From RUG11462 sp045539315 (GTDB lineage: Bacteria; Bacillota; Clostridia; Oscillospirales; Acutalibacteraceae), in NCBI GenBank assembly GCA_045539315.1, contig JAZQFC010000046.1, positions 1 through 64,000 of the forward strand: DNA of 64,000 nucleotides, in the 5' to 3' direction. A program made the position numbers and the translations under genes. Under the pieces are notes generated by a model. That model made no database searches. It saw only the letters and a list, made by a program, of their open reading frames with translations, and was not told where the DNA came from. Shown in pieces: positions 33,257 to 42,129 of this stretch; positions within the stretch are counted from its first letter, which is position 1; every line of letters begins with the position of its first letter.

Positions 33257-34564
33257 TTAAAACATATCAGGATAAAGTGATTTAATTTTCTTTGTAAGAT
33301 TCTCTGCGTGATATTTATGGTCTGCAACTGATGGGTGAGAGTCGCCACCATTTGTTCTTGCAGGAGCATAGTAGAAATTTAAATAATCAAGTTCTGCGTC
33401 TGCTTCTTTAATTGCTTTTACAACAGTTGAATCTTCTGAAATCCAAGCCATACCAAGAACCCATAAAATTTCTACATCAGGGTTTTCGGCTTTCATTGTT
33501 TCAACAAGGGTTTTAACTTTTGCTTTGTACTCATCTTTATCAATAGTAACATCGGTGTACATATTATCAGTTGAGTTGTCATTTGTACCAAAGTTGATAA
33601 CAATTAAATCGGCATCATAATCGGTTCTTGACCAAGAGGTCTTATCTCCAACTAATGTGTAGTTCCAATATTTATCAGGAGTTTGAGTACCAACTTTTTG
33701 TCCATAACCATACATTACACCGTGACCGGAAGCCGCTGCAATTGCATAATCTGCGCCTAAAGTTTGAGCAGTAAATGTTGCATATGTTTTACAACCATTT
33801 TGACAATCCCAACCGCCTGCACCGCTATGTGTTACAAGGTTGCCATAACCTGCAGTTAAAGAGTCGCCATAAAATTCAATGCGTTTGTCAGATTGAACAG
33901 GTTTAGTTTTACCTGGCTCGCCACCGATTGAAATACCTGTAATTTCAATTTTATCAAATTGGCCGTGTTCAGTTGCTTTTTGAATTAAAATTGTATGTTC
34001 GCCTTGAGAAAGGTCTGTTTCAACAGTAACTTTTGATTTTAAAACATCAACTTCAAAAGAGTTTTCGTAATCTTTATCAATAGTTACATTTAATTTACAA
34101 GCATAAACATTACTTAATTCTTTTTCGCTAGAAACATAAATTTCAAGGTTGCCGGAGCAGTTTGCAGTAAACTCAATACCACTTGCAGTTTGCGAAAGTA
34201 AAATTGATGAACCATCATCTGACCACTGCGCTCTGCCATATAAATTCATACATTCAGAAAAAGCAGAGATAGGGAAAACGCTAGAAGCTGCAATTTCTTT
34301 CTTTTTAACAAGGTGTTGACGGAGATAACTCAAGTCTAATGAATTTATAGAACCATCTGCGTTAATATCAGAATTTGTTTTGTTAATATCAGAGTTACCA
34401 ATTATTCTTGCAACTCTTTTGCGTAGTTGCAACAAATCATAAACGTCAATAATACCATCGCCACTTACGTCACCGTAACGAATAACATCAGCAGCCGATG
34501 CACCTATGCTCACTACTGAAAGCATCATAATAACACTTAAAATCAAACATAAAACTCTTTTCAT
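33257..34564 (-). CDS. Dockerin-CE2 esterase (SGNH hydrolase) 2
   Basis: The 435-aa protein has the same layout as its neighbour: signal peptide, N-terminal dockerin (DVSGDGIIDVYDLLQLRKR and the second half-repeat DINADGSINSLDLSYLRQ), then CE2 domain with YGDSLTAGYG, INFGTNDNST and GGDSHPSVADH. Extensive identity with the gene at 31854 shows tandem duplication. The start 24 bases inside the longest frame is chosen because AGGAG sits at the right distance (34575-34580). The two have separate terminators and are probably transcribed independently. Confidence 0.9.
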   Translation of the reverse strand: MKRVLCLILSVIMMLSVVSIGASAADVIRYGDVSGDGIIDVYDLLQLRKRVARIIGNSDINKTNSDINADGSINSLDLSYLRQHLVKKKEIAASSVFPISAFSECMNLYGRAQWSDDGSSILLSQTASGIEFTANCSGNLEIYVSSEKELSNVYACKLNVTIDKDYENSFEVDVLKSKVTVETDLSQGEHTILIQKATEHGQFDKIEITGISIGGEPGKTKPVQSDKRIEFYGDSLTAGYGNLVTHSGAGGWDCQNGCKTYATFTAQTLGADYAIAAASGHGVMYGYGQKVGTQTPDKYWNYTLVGDKTSWSRTDYDADLIVINFGTNDNSTDNMYTDVTIDKDEYKAKVKTLVETMKAENPDVEILWVLGMAWISEDSTVVKAIKEADAELDYLNFYYAPARTNGGDSHPSVADHKYHAENLTKKIKSLYPDMF

Positions 34565-34631
34565 TTTTTCAAAACTCCTTAAAATCATTTCATTCCATTT
34601 TTATATTATCATAGTTTTTAAGAATTTTCAA

Positions 34632-36458
34632 CTATAAAATACAGTTGTAATCGGTTAAAAAGTAGTCTAATTGCAAAAGCCAGGCTAAAAGTTGAGGCTT
34701 TTGCATTAGTTGACCAAACCAAGTTATATTTTCTTTTTGTTTAAGTTGTTTATAAACATCAAAATTAAGCAAACTTGCTAGTCGGCTATCATCTGATTTT
34801 AGGCGTTTTTCAAGCATTTCACTAACAAGCGCTTCGTATTGTGGGTTGTGGGTTTTAGGATAAGGCGATTTTTTGCGCCACAAGATTTTATCAGGCAAAA
34901 ATTCGGCACAAGCATTGCGAAGTAGCGCCTTTTCAGTTTTGTTTTCGAATTTTATTTCCCAAGGCACATTATAAACAAACTGCGCAAGTCTATGGTCGGC
35001 AAAAGGAACTCTAACTTCAAGCGAAGAAGCCATACTCATTCTGTCTTTTCGCTCAAGTAAATTAGTCATAAAATATTTAACCGAAAGTATAGTTGCAATT
35101 CGTGCGGTTTTACTTTCTTCGCTATCACTTTCGAGCGTTTTAACAGAATTAATATCGTTTTGATAAACTTTTGATAAAAACTCAAACCCTTGTTTTGCTT
35201 TGGTTATTTTCTCGTCAAAAATATTAATTCTTGCAAATGGGTCGTGAACAAATGGGAAAAAGTTAGAATAAAGCATTTCTTCTCGATAAAACCAAGGATA
35301 ACCGCCAAAAATCTCGTCAGAACATTCGCCACTCATAGCAACTGTGTGGTTTTTCTTAACTTCTTCGCAAAAATACAAAAGCGATGAGTCAATATCTGCT
35401 TGACCTGGAAAATCTCTGTGATAAACTGCTCGAGAAAGATAATCGGCAACAGTTTTTGTTGGCACAGTTAAAACGGTGTGATTTGTGCCGAGAACTTCTG
35501 CTAAATAAACGGCAAAATCATCATCGCCTTGTGGTTGAAAAAGCGAGCGTTTGAAATTTTTCTTGTTGTCTTCGTATTCAAATGAATAGGTTGAAAGCGT
35601 TTCGCCTTTTTGCCTGTATTCTAAACTTGCGAGCGCAGAAAGTGCTGAAGAATCAAGACCACCTGATAAAAATGTGCAAAGCGGCACATCAGAAATTACC
35701 TGTCGTTTAACTGTGTCTAAAAGAAGCCTTTTTACTTCTTTTGCCGCTTCTTTTGGAGTTATATCTAACTTTTCAGGCGTTAGTTCAAAATATTTATAAA
35801 GTGATAGGCCTGCGCGTGAAAAAGTACCGCAGTAGCCTGGTTTTATTTCAAGTATGTTTTTAAAAACTGTTAACCCTTCAAGCGTAATCGGCGCTAAAAA
35901 TAAAAGTTGCCAAATACCTGTTTTGTCAATTTCGGGCTTGATTTCATCTAGAGATAAAAGCGCTTTTATCTCACTTGCAAAGCAAAATGTACTGCCGAAA
36001 AGCGAGTAGAAAAATGGTTTTATTCCAAATCGGTCGCGAGCCAAAAATATGTGGTTTTGTTTTTCATCATAAATGGCAAAACTAAAAATACCGTTTAACA
36101 TTTTTACACATTCTTCGCCATATATTATATAACTGTATAAAACAACCTCGGTATCGCAGTTAGTTTTAAAGTTTATGCCTTCTGAATGTAATTCTTTTCG
36201 CAATTCATCACAATTATAAACCTCGCCATTGTAACAAATAGTATAAGTAAACCCACCATATTTTGCGCTCATCGGTTGTTTGCCGTTTTCTATGTCCATA
36301 ACTGATAGGCGGTTGTGCCCTAAAGCGCCGTGTTTAAATTCAAAAATTCCGTCATCATCAATTCCACGATGTTTCATAGTCTTGCCCATTTTTTCACATT
36401 TTTCTCGTTTTGCGTCTATTTCATTATAAAAATCTATCATTCCACAAATTGAACACAT
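34632..36458 (-). CDS. asnB: Asparagine synthase (glutamine-hydrolysing)
   Basis: The 608-aa enzyme makes asparagine from aspartate, ATP and glutamine. Cys2 (MCSICGMIDF) is the class II glutaminase nucleophile after Met removal, with the conserved KHRGIDDDG and YNGEVYNC. The C-terminal synthetase has the PP-loop LSGGLDSSALSAL, a MSGECSDEIFGGYPWF motif, and RKDRMSMASSLEVRVPFADH. Length is standard. AGGAG lies 6 bases upstream. Divergent from glgA. I looked for a T-box leader and saw none. Confidence 0.93.
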   Translation of the reverse strand: MCSICGMIDFYNEIDAKREKCEKMGKTMKHRGIDDDGIFEFKHGALGHNRLSVMDIENGKQPMSAKYGGFTYTICYNGEVYNCDELRKELHSEGINFKTNCDTEVVLYSYIIYGEECVKMLNGIFSFAIYDEKQNHIFLARDRFGIKPFFYSLFGSTFCFASEIKALLSLDEIKPEIDKTGIWQLLFLAPITLEGLTVFKNILEIKPGYCGTFSRAGLSLYKYFELTPEKLDITPKEAAKEVKRLLLDTVKRQVISDVPLCTFLSGGLDSSALSALASLEYRQKGETLSTYSFEYEDNKKNFKRSLFQPQGDDDFAVYLAEVLGTNHTVLTVPTKTVADYLSRAVYHRDFPGQADIDSSLLYFCEEVKKNHTVAMSGECSDEIFGGYPWFYREEMLYSNFFPFVHDPFARINIFDEKITKAKQGFEFLSKVYQNDINSVKTLESDSEESKTARIATILSVKYFMTNLLERKDRMSMASSLEVRVPFADHRLAQFVYNVPWEIKFENKTEKALLRNACAEFLPDKILWRKKSPYPKTHNPQYEALVSEMLEKRLKSDDSRLASLLNFDVYKQLKQKENITWFGQLMQKPQLLAWLLQLDYFLTDYNCIL

Positions 36459-36561
36459 AAAAATTCTCCTTTTATTGCTTTTTATTATTATATGTAAGAA
36501 TTTTAAAAAAGCGAAAAAGTTAAATATATGTATAAAATTAACTGAATATTTAAAATTTGTA

Positions 36562-36591
36562 TTTACAAATGCAACTTATTTGATGTATAAT
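36562..36591 (+). promoter_or_regulatory. Promoter of glgA
   Basis: TTTACA (36562-36567), 18-base spacer, TATAAT (36586-36591). A hairpin TTAAAGC/GCTTTAA (about 36620-36640) lies between it and the ribosome binding site. Confidence 0.65.
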
Positions 36592-36654
36592 TAAATAAAC
36601 AGAAATATTAATGAAAGGGTTTAAAGCGTTTTGCTTTAATTCAAGGTGAAAATG

Positions 36655-38073
36655 ATGAAAATACTTTTTGCGACTTCTGAATGTTTTCCATTTGCAGTTT
36701 CAGGTGGTCTTGGAGATGTTGCTTATGCACTTCCAAAGGCTTTAAGACAGAAAAAAGTTGGCGTTAGAGTTGTTATGCCACTTTATTCAAAAATTCCTGA
36801 ACATTTTAGAAATTCAATGAAGTTTATCACATCAATTTCTGTTCCTGTTGCTTGGAGAAGCCAATATTGTGGTATTTTTGAGGCAACTTATGATGGTGTA
36901 ACATATATTTTTCTTGATAATGAGTTTTATTTTAAAAGAGATGGTATGTATGGCGAGTTTGATGATGCAGAGCGTTTTGCGTTCTTCTCTCGCGCCGTGC
37001 TTGAATGCATTCCTTATATAGATTTCAAGCCTGACATTATTCATTGTAATGACTGGCAGTCAGCGCTTGTGCCTGTTTATTATAAGTTGATGTATTTTAA
37101 TCGCCCTGGTTTTGCTAATATTAAAACTATTTTAACTATTCATAATATTCAATATCAAGGTCAATATGGTATGGATATTTTAGAAGATGTTTTGGGTATT
37201 CCTAATTGGGCGGCTCCAATGGTTGATAACGATGGCGACTGTAATATGTTAAAAGCAGGTATTGAGTGCGCTGATAAAATTACCACCGTTAGCCCTACTT
37301 ATGCTAAAGAGATTTTAGACCCTTGGTATGCTTATAATCTTCAGGGAATTTTAAAGTCCAAGAGTTTTAAACTTTCAGGTATTGTTAATGGTATTGATGT
37401 TGATGTTTACAACCCTGAAACTGATGAAAATTTGGCCGCTAAATTCTCGGCAAATGATTTATCAGGCAAAGCAAAATGTAAAGCCGCTTTGCAAGAAGAA
37501 TTAGGGCTTCCGCAAAAAGCAGATACACCTGTTATTGCTATGGTTACTCGTCTTGCAGGGCATAAAGGTTTAGAACTTTTGAAATTTGTTTTTGATGAAA
37601 TTATAGCTCGTGATGTTCAATTTGTGCTTTTAGGCTCCGGTGAAGAAGAGTATGAACTTTTCTTCCACGAAAAATCTGTGCAATATCCTGATAAATTTGC
37701 ATTTAGATGTGGTTTTATTCCATCTCTTGCGCATAAAATATATGCAGGCGCAGATATTTTCTTGATGCCATCAAAACAAGAGCCTTGCGGACTTGCGCAA
37801 ATGGTATCGCTTCGCTATGGCACAGTTCCTGTTGTTCGTCAAACAGGTGGCCTTGCAGATACTATTCGTGATGCCGGTGATGATGGTGTTGGTTACACAT
37901 TTAAAAGTTATAATGCTCATGATATGTCAGGCGCGATTTATAGAGCGCTCGGTTGCTATTACAACAAAGATGAGTGGAACAAGTTAGTGCTTCGTGGCAT
38001 AAACACAGATAACTCTTGGGAAAATTCTGCTAACAGTTATCTTAAACTTTATAATGATGCTATTAATGCATAA
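36655..38073 (+). CDS. glgA: Glycogen synthase
   Basis: The 472-aa GT5 enzyme elongates alpha-1,4-glucan from ADP-glucose. N-terminal domain MKILFATSECFPFAVSGGLGDV, ending GT-B C-domain with LAGHKGLELL, GSGEEEYE and the EPCGLAQMVS nucleotide-sugar motif. The usual KxGGLGDV signature reads VSGGLGDV: the Lys that contacts ADP-glucose in other GlgA is Val here. AAGGTG lies 5 bases upstream of the chosen start; a GTG 9 bases earlier is in frame. No other glg genes are nearby. Confidence 0.93.
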   Translation: MKILFATSECFPFAVSGGLGDVAYALPKALRQKKVGVRVVMPLYSKIPEHFRNSMKFITSISVPVAWRSQYCGIFEATYDGVTYIFLDNEFYFKRDGMYGEFDDAERFAFFSRAVLECIPYIDFKPDIIHCNDWQSALVPVYYKLMYFNRPGFANIKTILTIHNIQYQGQYGMDILEDVLGIPNWAAPMVDNDGDCNMLKAGIECADKITTVSPTYAKEILDPWYAYNLQGILKSKSFKLSGIVNGIDVDVYNPETDENLAAKFSANDLSGKAKCKAALQEELGLPQKADTPVIAMVTRLAGHKGLELLKFVFDEIIARDVQFVLLGSGEEEYELFFHEKSVQYPDKFAFRCGFIPSLAHKIYAGADIFLMPSKQEPCGLAQMVSLRYGTVPVVRQTGGLADTIRDAGDDGVGYTFKSYNAHDMSGAIYRALGCYYNKDEWNKLVLRGINTDNSWENSANSYLKLYNDAINA

Positions 38074-38081
38074 AATAAACA

Positions 38082-38122
38082 AAGCGGTTATACTGCGCTT
38101 TACCGCGGTATAGCCGTTTTTT
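38082..38122 (+). terminator. Terminator of glgA
   Basis: CGGTTATACTGCG and CGCGGTATAGCCG pair almost fully, followed by six Ts. Confidence 0.9.
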
Positions 38123-38140
38123 AGAAAAGAGGAAATTTTA

Positions 38141-39841
38141 ATGAATGCTAAAAAAATCACAACAACAATTTTAAAATTATTACTTTCGTTTGTTGTTTTG
38201 TTTTTGATATTTTGGTTTGAAATGCCTGCTATCAATATAAAAAGCGGTGATTTCTGGAGTTTTGTAATTCAAGGCATTATTGTGTTTACAGTAATCAATG
38301 CTTTTTCTTATGTTTTGTCGTTTTTAAAAAGATTTAAAACAGATAAAAACAACCACGTTTATATTGAAAACAGTGGCGAAAAGTTTAAAATAAAAACACT
38401 TGGCAAACCTATTTTAATCTCGCTTACTGCAATTGTTGTAATCATTGCGCTCGGTCTTGTTATGAATTTAATCGGCGCGCAGGTTTTTAATGCAAAAAGA
38501 TACAATAGTTTGCTCACTTTGCAAGATGGCAATTTCACAACCGATGTTGCCGAAATTGAAATGAGCCAAATTCCTGTTGTTGATAAAGAAAGCGCGCAGA
38601 CTTTAGGCAAGCGTAAACTAGGTGAAATGGCGGACTATGTCAGCCAGTTTGAAATCGCAGATAACTACACTCAAATAAATTACAAAGACGAGCCTTATAG
38701 AGTTACACCGTTGGTTTATGGCGATGTTATTAAATGGCTTAACAACCAAAAAGAGGGCATTCCTGCGTATATTATGGTTAATATGACAACACAGGAAACA
38801 AAAACTGTTCGTCTTGAAGAAGGTATAAAATATTCTGAAAGCGAATATTTTATGAGAAATATTCACAGATATTTGAGATTTAAGTATCCTACCAAAATTT
38901 TCGATGATGTTTCTTTTGAAATTGATGAAAACGGCACACCTTTCTGGGTTGCTTCTACCGTTAATTTTAAAATCGGTTTCTGGTCAGGCAAAGATATCGG
39001 CGGCGCTGTGCTTGTAAATGCAATAACAGGCGAGAGCGAATATTATGATTTGGATAAGGTGCCAACTTGGGTTGACCAGGTGTTTTCATCAAGTATGATT
39101 ATTGAGCAGTTGAATTATAATGGTATGTATCGTAATGGCTGGTTGAATTCAATTTTTGGTCAAAAGGGCGTTTTGCAACCAACTGAAGGATATAATTATC
39201 TCGCAATTAATGACGATGTTTGGCTTTATACCGGTATGACATCGGTTGTTTCAGATGAATCAAATGTAGGTTTTGTGCTTGTAAACCTTCGCACAAAAGA
39301 GGCTAAATATTATGAAGTGCCTGGCGCTAAAGAGTATTCGGCAATGAATTCTGCCGAGGGCGCAGTGCAAGAAAAAGAGTATGATGCAACCTTCCCAATT
39401 CTTCTCAATGTTTCTGATAGACCAACCTATTTTATGTCGCTTAAAGATGCGGCAGGACTTGTTAAAATGTATGCGTTTGTTGATGTGCAGGCGTATCAAG
39501 TGCTTGGCACAGGCGCAAATGTTGATACTGCAAGAGAGAATTATATTGCAAACTTAAAACGAGAAGATATTGAAGTTAGCGAAAATCAAGCAGTAGAAAC
39601 TACTTTAACAGAAGATGTTACAATTGCTGATATTAATTCGGCAGTAGTTGGTGGCAATACAAAATATTATGTTAAATTTGAGGCAGATAAATCATCAAGC
39701 ACATTTTTTGCAGATATTTATGTTCTTGATATTTCGCTTTCAAAAGAGTTGCCATTCGCAAGTGTTGGCGATAAAGCAACAATAACTTATAAATTTGATG
39801 AAAATGATAACATTGTTATCAAAGGTTTTGAATTAAAATAA
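38141..39841 (+). CDS. Large membrane protein of unknown function
   Basis: The 566-aa protein has three membrane helices in the first 115 residues (about 8-26, 42-62 and 88-112), then about 450 external residues. The external part has two similar beta-rich segments (PAYIMVNMTTQE near 205; GAVLVNAITGESEYYD near 290). Its ends match an OB-like fold (ITYKFDENDNIVIKGFE). The segments resemble PepSY-like repeats, but I cannot confirm it. GAGG lies at 38129-38132. The HAD gene overlaps its stop by one base, so both form an operon. Confidence 0.65.
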   Translation: MNAKKITTTILKLLLSFVVLFLIFWFEMPAINIKSGDFWSFVIQGIIVFTVINAFSYVLSFLKRFKTDKNNHVYIENSGEKFKIKTLGKPILISLTAIVVIIALGLVMNLIGAQVFNAKRYNSLLTLQDGNFTTDVAEIEMSQIPVVDKESAQTLGKRKLGEMADYVSQFEIADNYTQINYKDEPYRVTPLVYGDVIKWLNNQKEGIPAYIMVNMTTQETKTVRLEEGIKYSESEYFMRNIHRYLRFKYPTKIFDDVSFEIDENGTPFWVASTVNFKIGFWSGKDIGGAVLVNAITGESEYYDLDKVPTWVDQVFSSSMIIEQLNYNGMYRNGWLNSIFGQKGVLQPTEGYNYLAINDDVWLYTGMTSVVSDESNVGFVLVNLRTKEAKYYEVPGAKEYSAMNSAEGAVQEKEYDATFPILLNVSDRPTYFMSLKDAAGLVKMYAFVDVQAYQVLGTGANVDTARENYIANLKREDIEVSENQAVETTLTEDVTIADINSAVVGGNTKYYVKFEADKSSSTFFADIYVLDISLSKELPFASVGDKATITYKFDENDNIVIKGFELK

Positions 39842-40476
39842 TGGAAAATATAAAAGCAGTAATTTTTGATATGGACGGGGTAATTGTTGAGAGTGAATAT
39901 CGCAATTACAAAGCAAAATTAGAAGTTTTAACTCCTTTTAATGTTACTTTTGATTATGATTATTATTCGCAATTTCCCGGAAATTCAAATATAGTAGTTT
40001 GGCAAAAAATTATAGATGATTTTAAGATAAATGCCACTGCCGAAAGTTTGCACGAGGTTGATTTAGTCGCTCGTGAAAAACTTATAAAACAAGAGGGACA
40101 TATTGCAATTGAAGGCGCGGTTGATTTAATCAAAAGGTTATCAAAAAAATATGTTTTGGCGCTCGCTTCTGGCTCGCCAAAACATATTATAGAAGATACG
40201 GTTAAATTTTTTGATATAGAAAAATATTTTAAATTCATCATCTCCGGCGAAACAATTGAAAACTGCAAACCGGCGCCTGATATATTTTTAATAACTGCCG
40301 AAAATATCGGCATTGCGCCTGAAAACTGCGTGGTTATTGAAGACTCGGCAAATGGTGTAAAGGCGGCAAAATCGGCTGGAATGAAATGCATTGGCTTTGT
40401 TAATAAAAATTCAGGCGAACAAGATTTATCCCTTGCAGATAAGATAGTATTATCGCATAGTAAAATAGAGTTATAA
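39841..40476 (+). CDS. HAD-superfamily phosphatase (beta-phosphoglucomutase-like)
   Basis: The 211-aa enzyme has motif I DMDGVIVESE (nucleophile Asp and acid/base Asp), motif II ALASGSPKHI, Lys in ENCKPAPDIFL, and motif IV VVIEDSANGVKAA. The cap domain is of the small alpha-helical type (residues 18-80). Subfamily members phosphorylate or dephosphorylate sugar phosphates. It overlaps the upstream stop by one base (TAATG). Sugar specificity is unknown. Confidence 0.87.
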   Translation: MENIKAVIFDMDGVIVESEYRNYKAKLEVLTPFNVTFDYDYYSQFPGNSNIVVWQKIIDDFKINATAESLHEVDLVAREKLIKQEGHIAIEGAVDLIKRLSKKYVLALASGSPKHIIEDTVKFFDIEKYFKFIISGETIENCKPAPDIFLITAENIGIAPENCVVIEDSANGVKAAKSAGMKCIGFVNKNSGEQDLSLADKIVLSHSKIEL

Positions 40477-40509
40477 ATTTCAAAAAAATTGAAACTTTTT
40501 GCTAATTTT

Positions 40510-40524
40510 TTTACACTATGTAAA
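40510..40524. promoter_or_regulatory. Palindrome TTTACA-N3-TGTAAA before the BspA-like gene
   Basis: A perfect 6+6 palindrome immediately ahead of the ribosome binding site. It could be an operator or fold the leader; no regulator is recognised. Confidence 0.35.
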
Positions 40525-40538
40525 TAGAGGTGATAATA

Positions 40539-42071
40539 ATGAAAAAGATTTTAAGTATTATTTTAAGTTTTGTAATGCTAATTTCATTGATTAGCGCAGT
40601 GCCTGTTGGAGCTATTTCAGAATCAGAATATTCTGATTTAGAATTTTTAAGCAGCACATATTTTTGCGAGAATTTTTATAATCGAGACGGAATACCTTGT
40701 CAAAGATACTACAGAATAATCGATGAAATAGTTTATTCTTTTGTAGTTAACCCTGATTATGGTTCGTATGACGCAGTGGTTGTTTATGTGTCGCCTGAAA
40801 CTGAGAATCCTCAATTTCTTGAAGAAATTACTGATGACGAGGGCGACTCATTGCCGGTTGCCTCAACTGATGCAGATAAAAATCGTGGTTTAGGTAGCAT
40901 TAGATTTCTTGATTTATCAACATTTTATATAGATACAGAAGATGAATTTTCAGAACCATTCCGTGAATATTACAAGATAATAGATGGTGCTGTTTACTAC
41001 ACGGGTACATATGTAGAAGATGAAATTGTTGATTTTGCAAAGGTTATTGCTATAGTTCCTGAAAAACCTTCATCAAAAGTGAAAATTGTTGATGAGATAA
41101 CTATAAAACACTACATACTTCACAAAGTTAAGGTTAATAGAATTGAAATTGAAGATTCGTATTTCGATTTGGCAAGAGTTGAAGAACTCGAAATAGCAAA
41201 TGGTATTACATCGGTTATTGGAGTTAAAAATAGTAGCAATTTAAAGAAAGTAATCTTTGGTAAAAATTTAGGGTATATTGAAGATAGTTTTCATCACTGT
41301 GACAATTTAGAGATTGAGATACATCCTGAAAATCAAAATTTTATTTCAGAAAACGGAGAACTTTATAGAATTGCAGTTGGCAAAAAACTTCTTGTTTCTG
41401 TATTTAAAACCACTGAACATTATGAAATAAAGGAAGGCACAACATCCTTTTTGGCACCGTTCGGTAAAGACAAAAATCTTAAAACATTGACAATTAATAG
41501 CAATCTCGATGATTTCAAAACAGGTAAGTTAAAAAAGCTTAAAACTATTAATATCGGTGAAGAAGTAACCAAAATTAATAAGATTGATTTGACAGGCACA
41601 GAATCAATAAAAACGCTTGATTTATCAAAAATTAAGATTAAATTATTCAAAGCACAGGGTGTATGGGCGTTAACAGATGTAAAGTTACCTGAAAAGTGCT
41701 ATATTGCAAGACAAGGATTTATCCGTTGCAAAAAACTTAAAGAAATCACTGTTCCAAAAAATAATAAAAAAATTCGTCAAAAAGTATTTTCGGGTTGTGA
41801 AAACCTTGAAAAAGTGACTGTTTTAGCCGATGAAGTTCGTATTTATGGCAATGCGTTTAGGTTGTGCAAGAATTTAAAAATAGTAGATATGTCAAAATGC
41901 AAAAAAGTGCCTGTAATCACAGCTAGCGCGTTTAAAAGAGCCGCAACAGGCATAAAATTCTATGTTAAAAATAAAACCGTTGCAAAACAATTAAAATCAA
42001 AACTTAAAGGCAAGGTTAAAAACGCAAAGATTTATGCTAAAGGTAAACTTGTTTATAAAAATGTAAAATAG
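40539..42071 (+). CDS. Secreted BspA-like repeat protein (second)
   Basis: The 510-aa protein has a signal peptide (1-25, cut around VGAISES), a 170-residue N-terminal domain of unknown family with SDLEFLSSTYFCENFYNRD, and LRR_5 repeats at 210-490. Typical repeat lines are LKTLTINSNL and FIRCKKLKEITVPKN. The C-terminus is a basic tail KAKIYAKGKLVYKN. The start codon chosen is 9 bases inside the GTG-started frame, with AGAGGTG upstream. No anchoring motif. Confidence 0.8.
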   Translation: MKKILSIILSFVMLISLISAVPVGAISESEYSDLEFLSSTYFCENFYNRDGIPCQRYYRIIDEIVYSFVVNPDYGSYDAVVVYVSPETENPQFLEEITDDEGDSLPVASTDADKNRGLGSIRFLDLSTFYIDTEDEFSEPFREYYKIIDGAVYYTGTYVEDEIVDFAKVIAIVPEKPSSKVKIVDEITIKHYILHKVKVNRIEIEDSYFDLARVEELEIANGITSVIGVKNSSNLKKVIFGKNLGYIEDSFHHCDNLEIEIHPENQNFISENGELYRIAVGKKLLVSVFKTTEHYEIKEGTTSFLAPFGKDKNLKTLTINSNLDDFKTGKLKKLKTINIGEEVTKINKIDLTGTESIKTLDLSKIKIKLFKAQGVWALTDVKLPEKCYIARQGFIRCKKLKEITVPKNNKKIRQKVFSGCENLEKVTVLADEVRIYGNAFRLCKNLKIVDMSKCKKVPVITASAFKRAATGIKFYVKNKTVAKQLKSKLKGKVKNAKIYAKGKLVYKNVK

Positions 42072-42083
42072 AGTTATAAAACA

Positions 42084-42119
42084 AAAAATGAACTATCTCA
42101 AACGAGATAGTTCATTTTT
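42084..42119. terminator. Terminator between convergent genes
   Basis: ATGAACTATCTC and GAGATAGTTCAT with A/T tracts on both sides, between the BspA-like (+) and EF-G-like (-) genes. Confidence 0.9.
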
Positions 42120-42129
42120 ATTTGTTTAA

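Noticed and set aside
36459..36654. A T-box leader for asnB
   Set aside because: The divergent region has no T-box sequence or specifier stem; asnB begins directly behind AGGAG.
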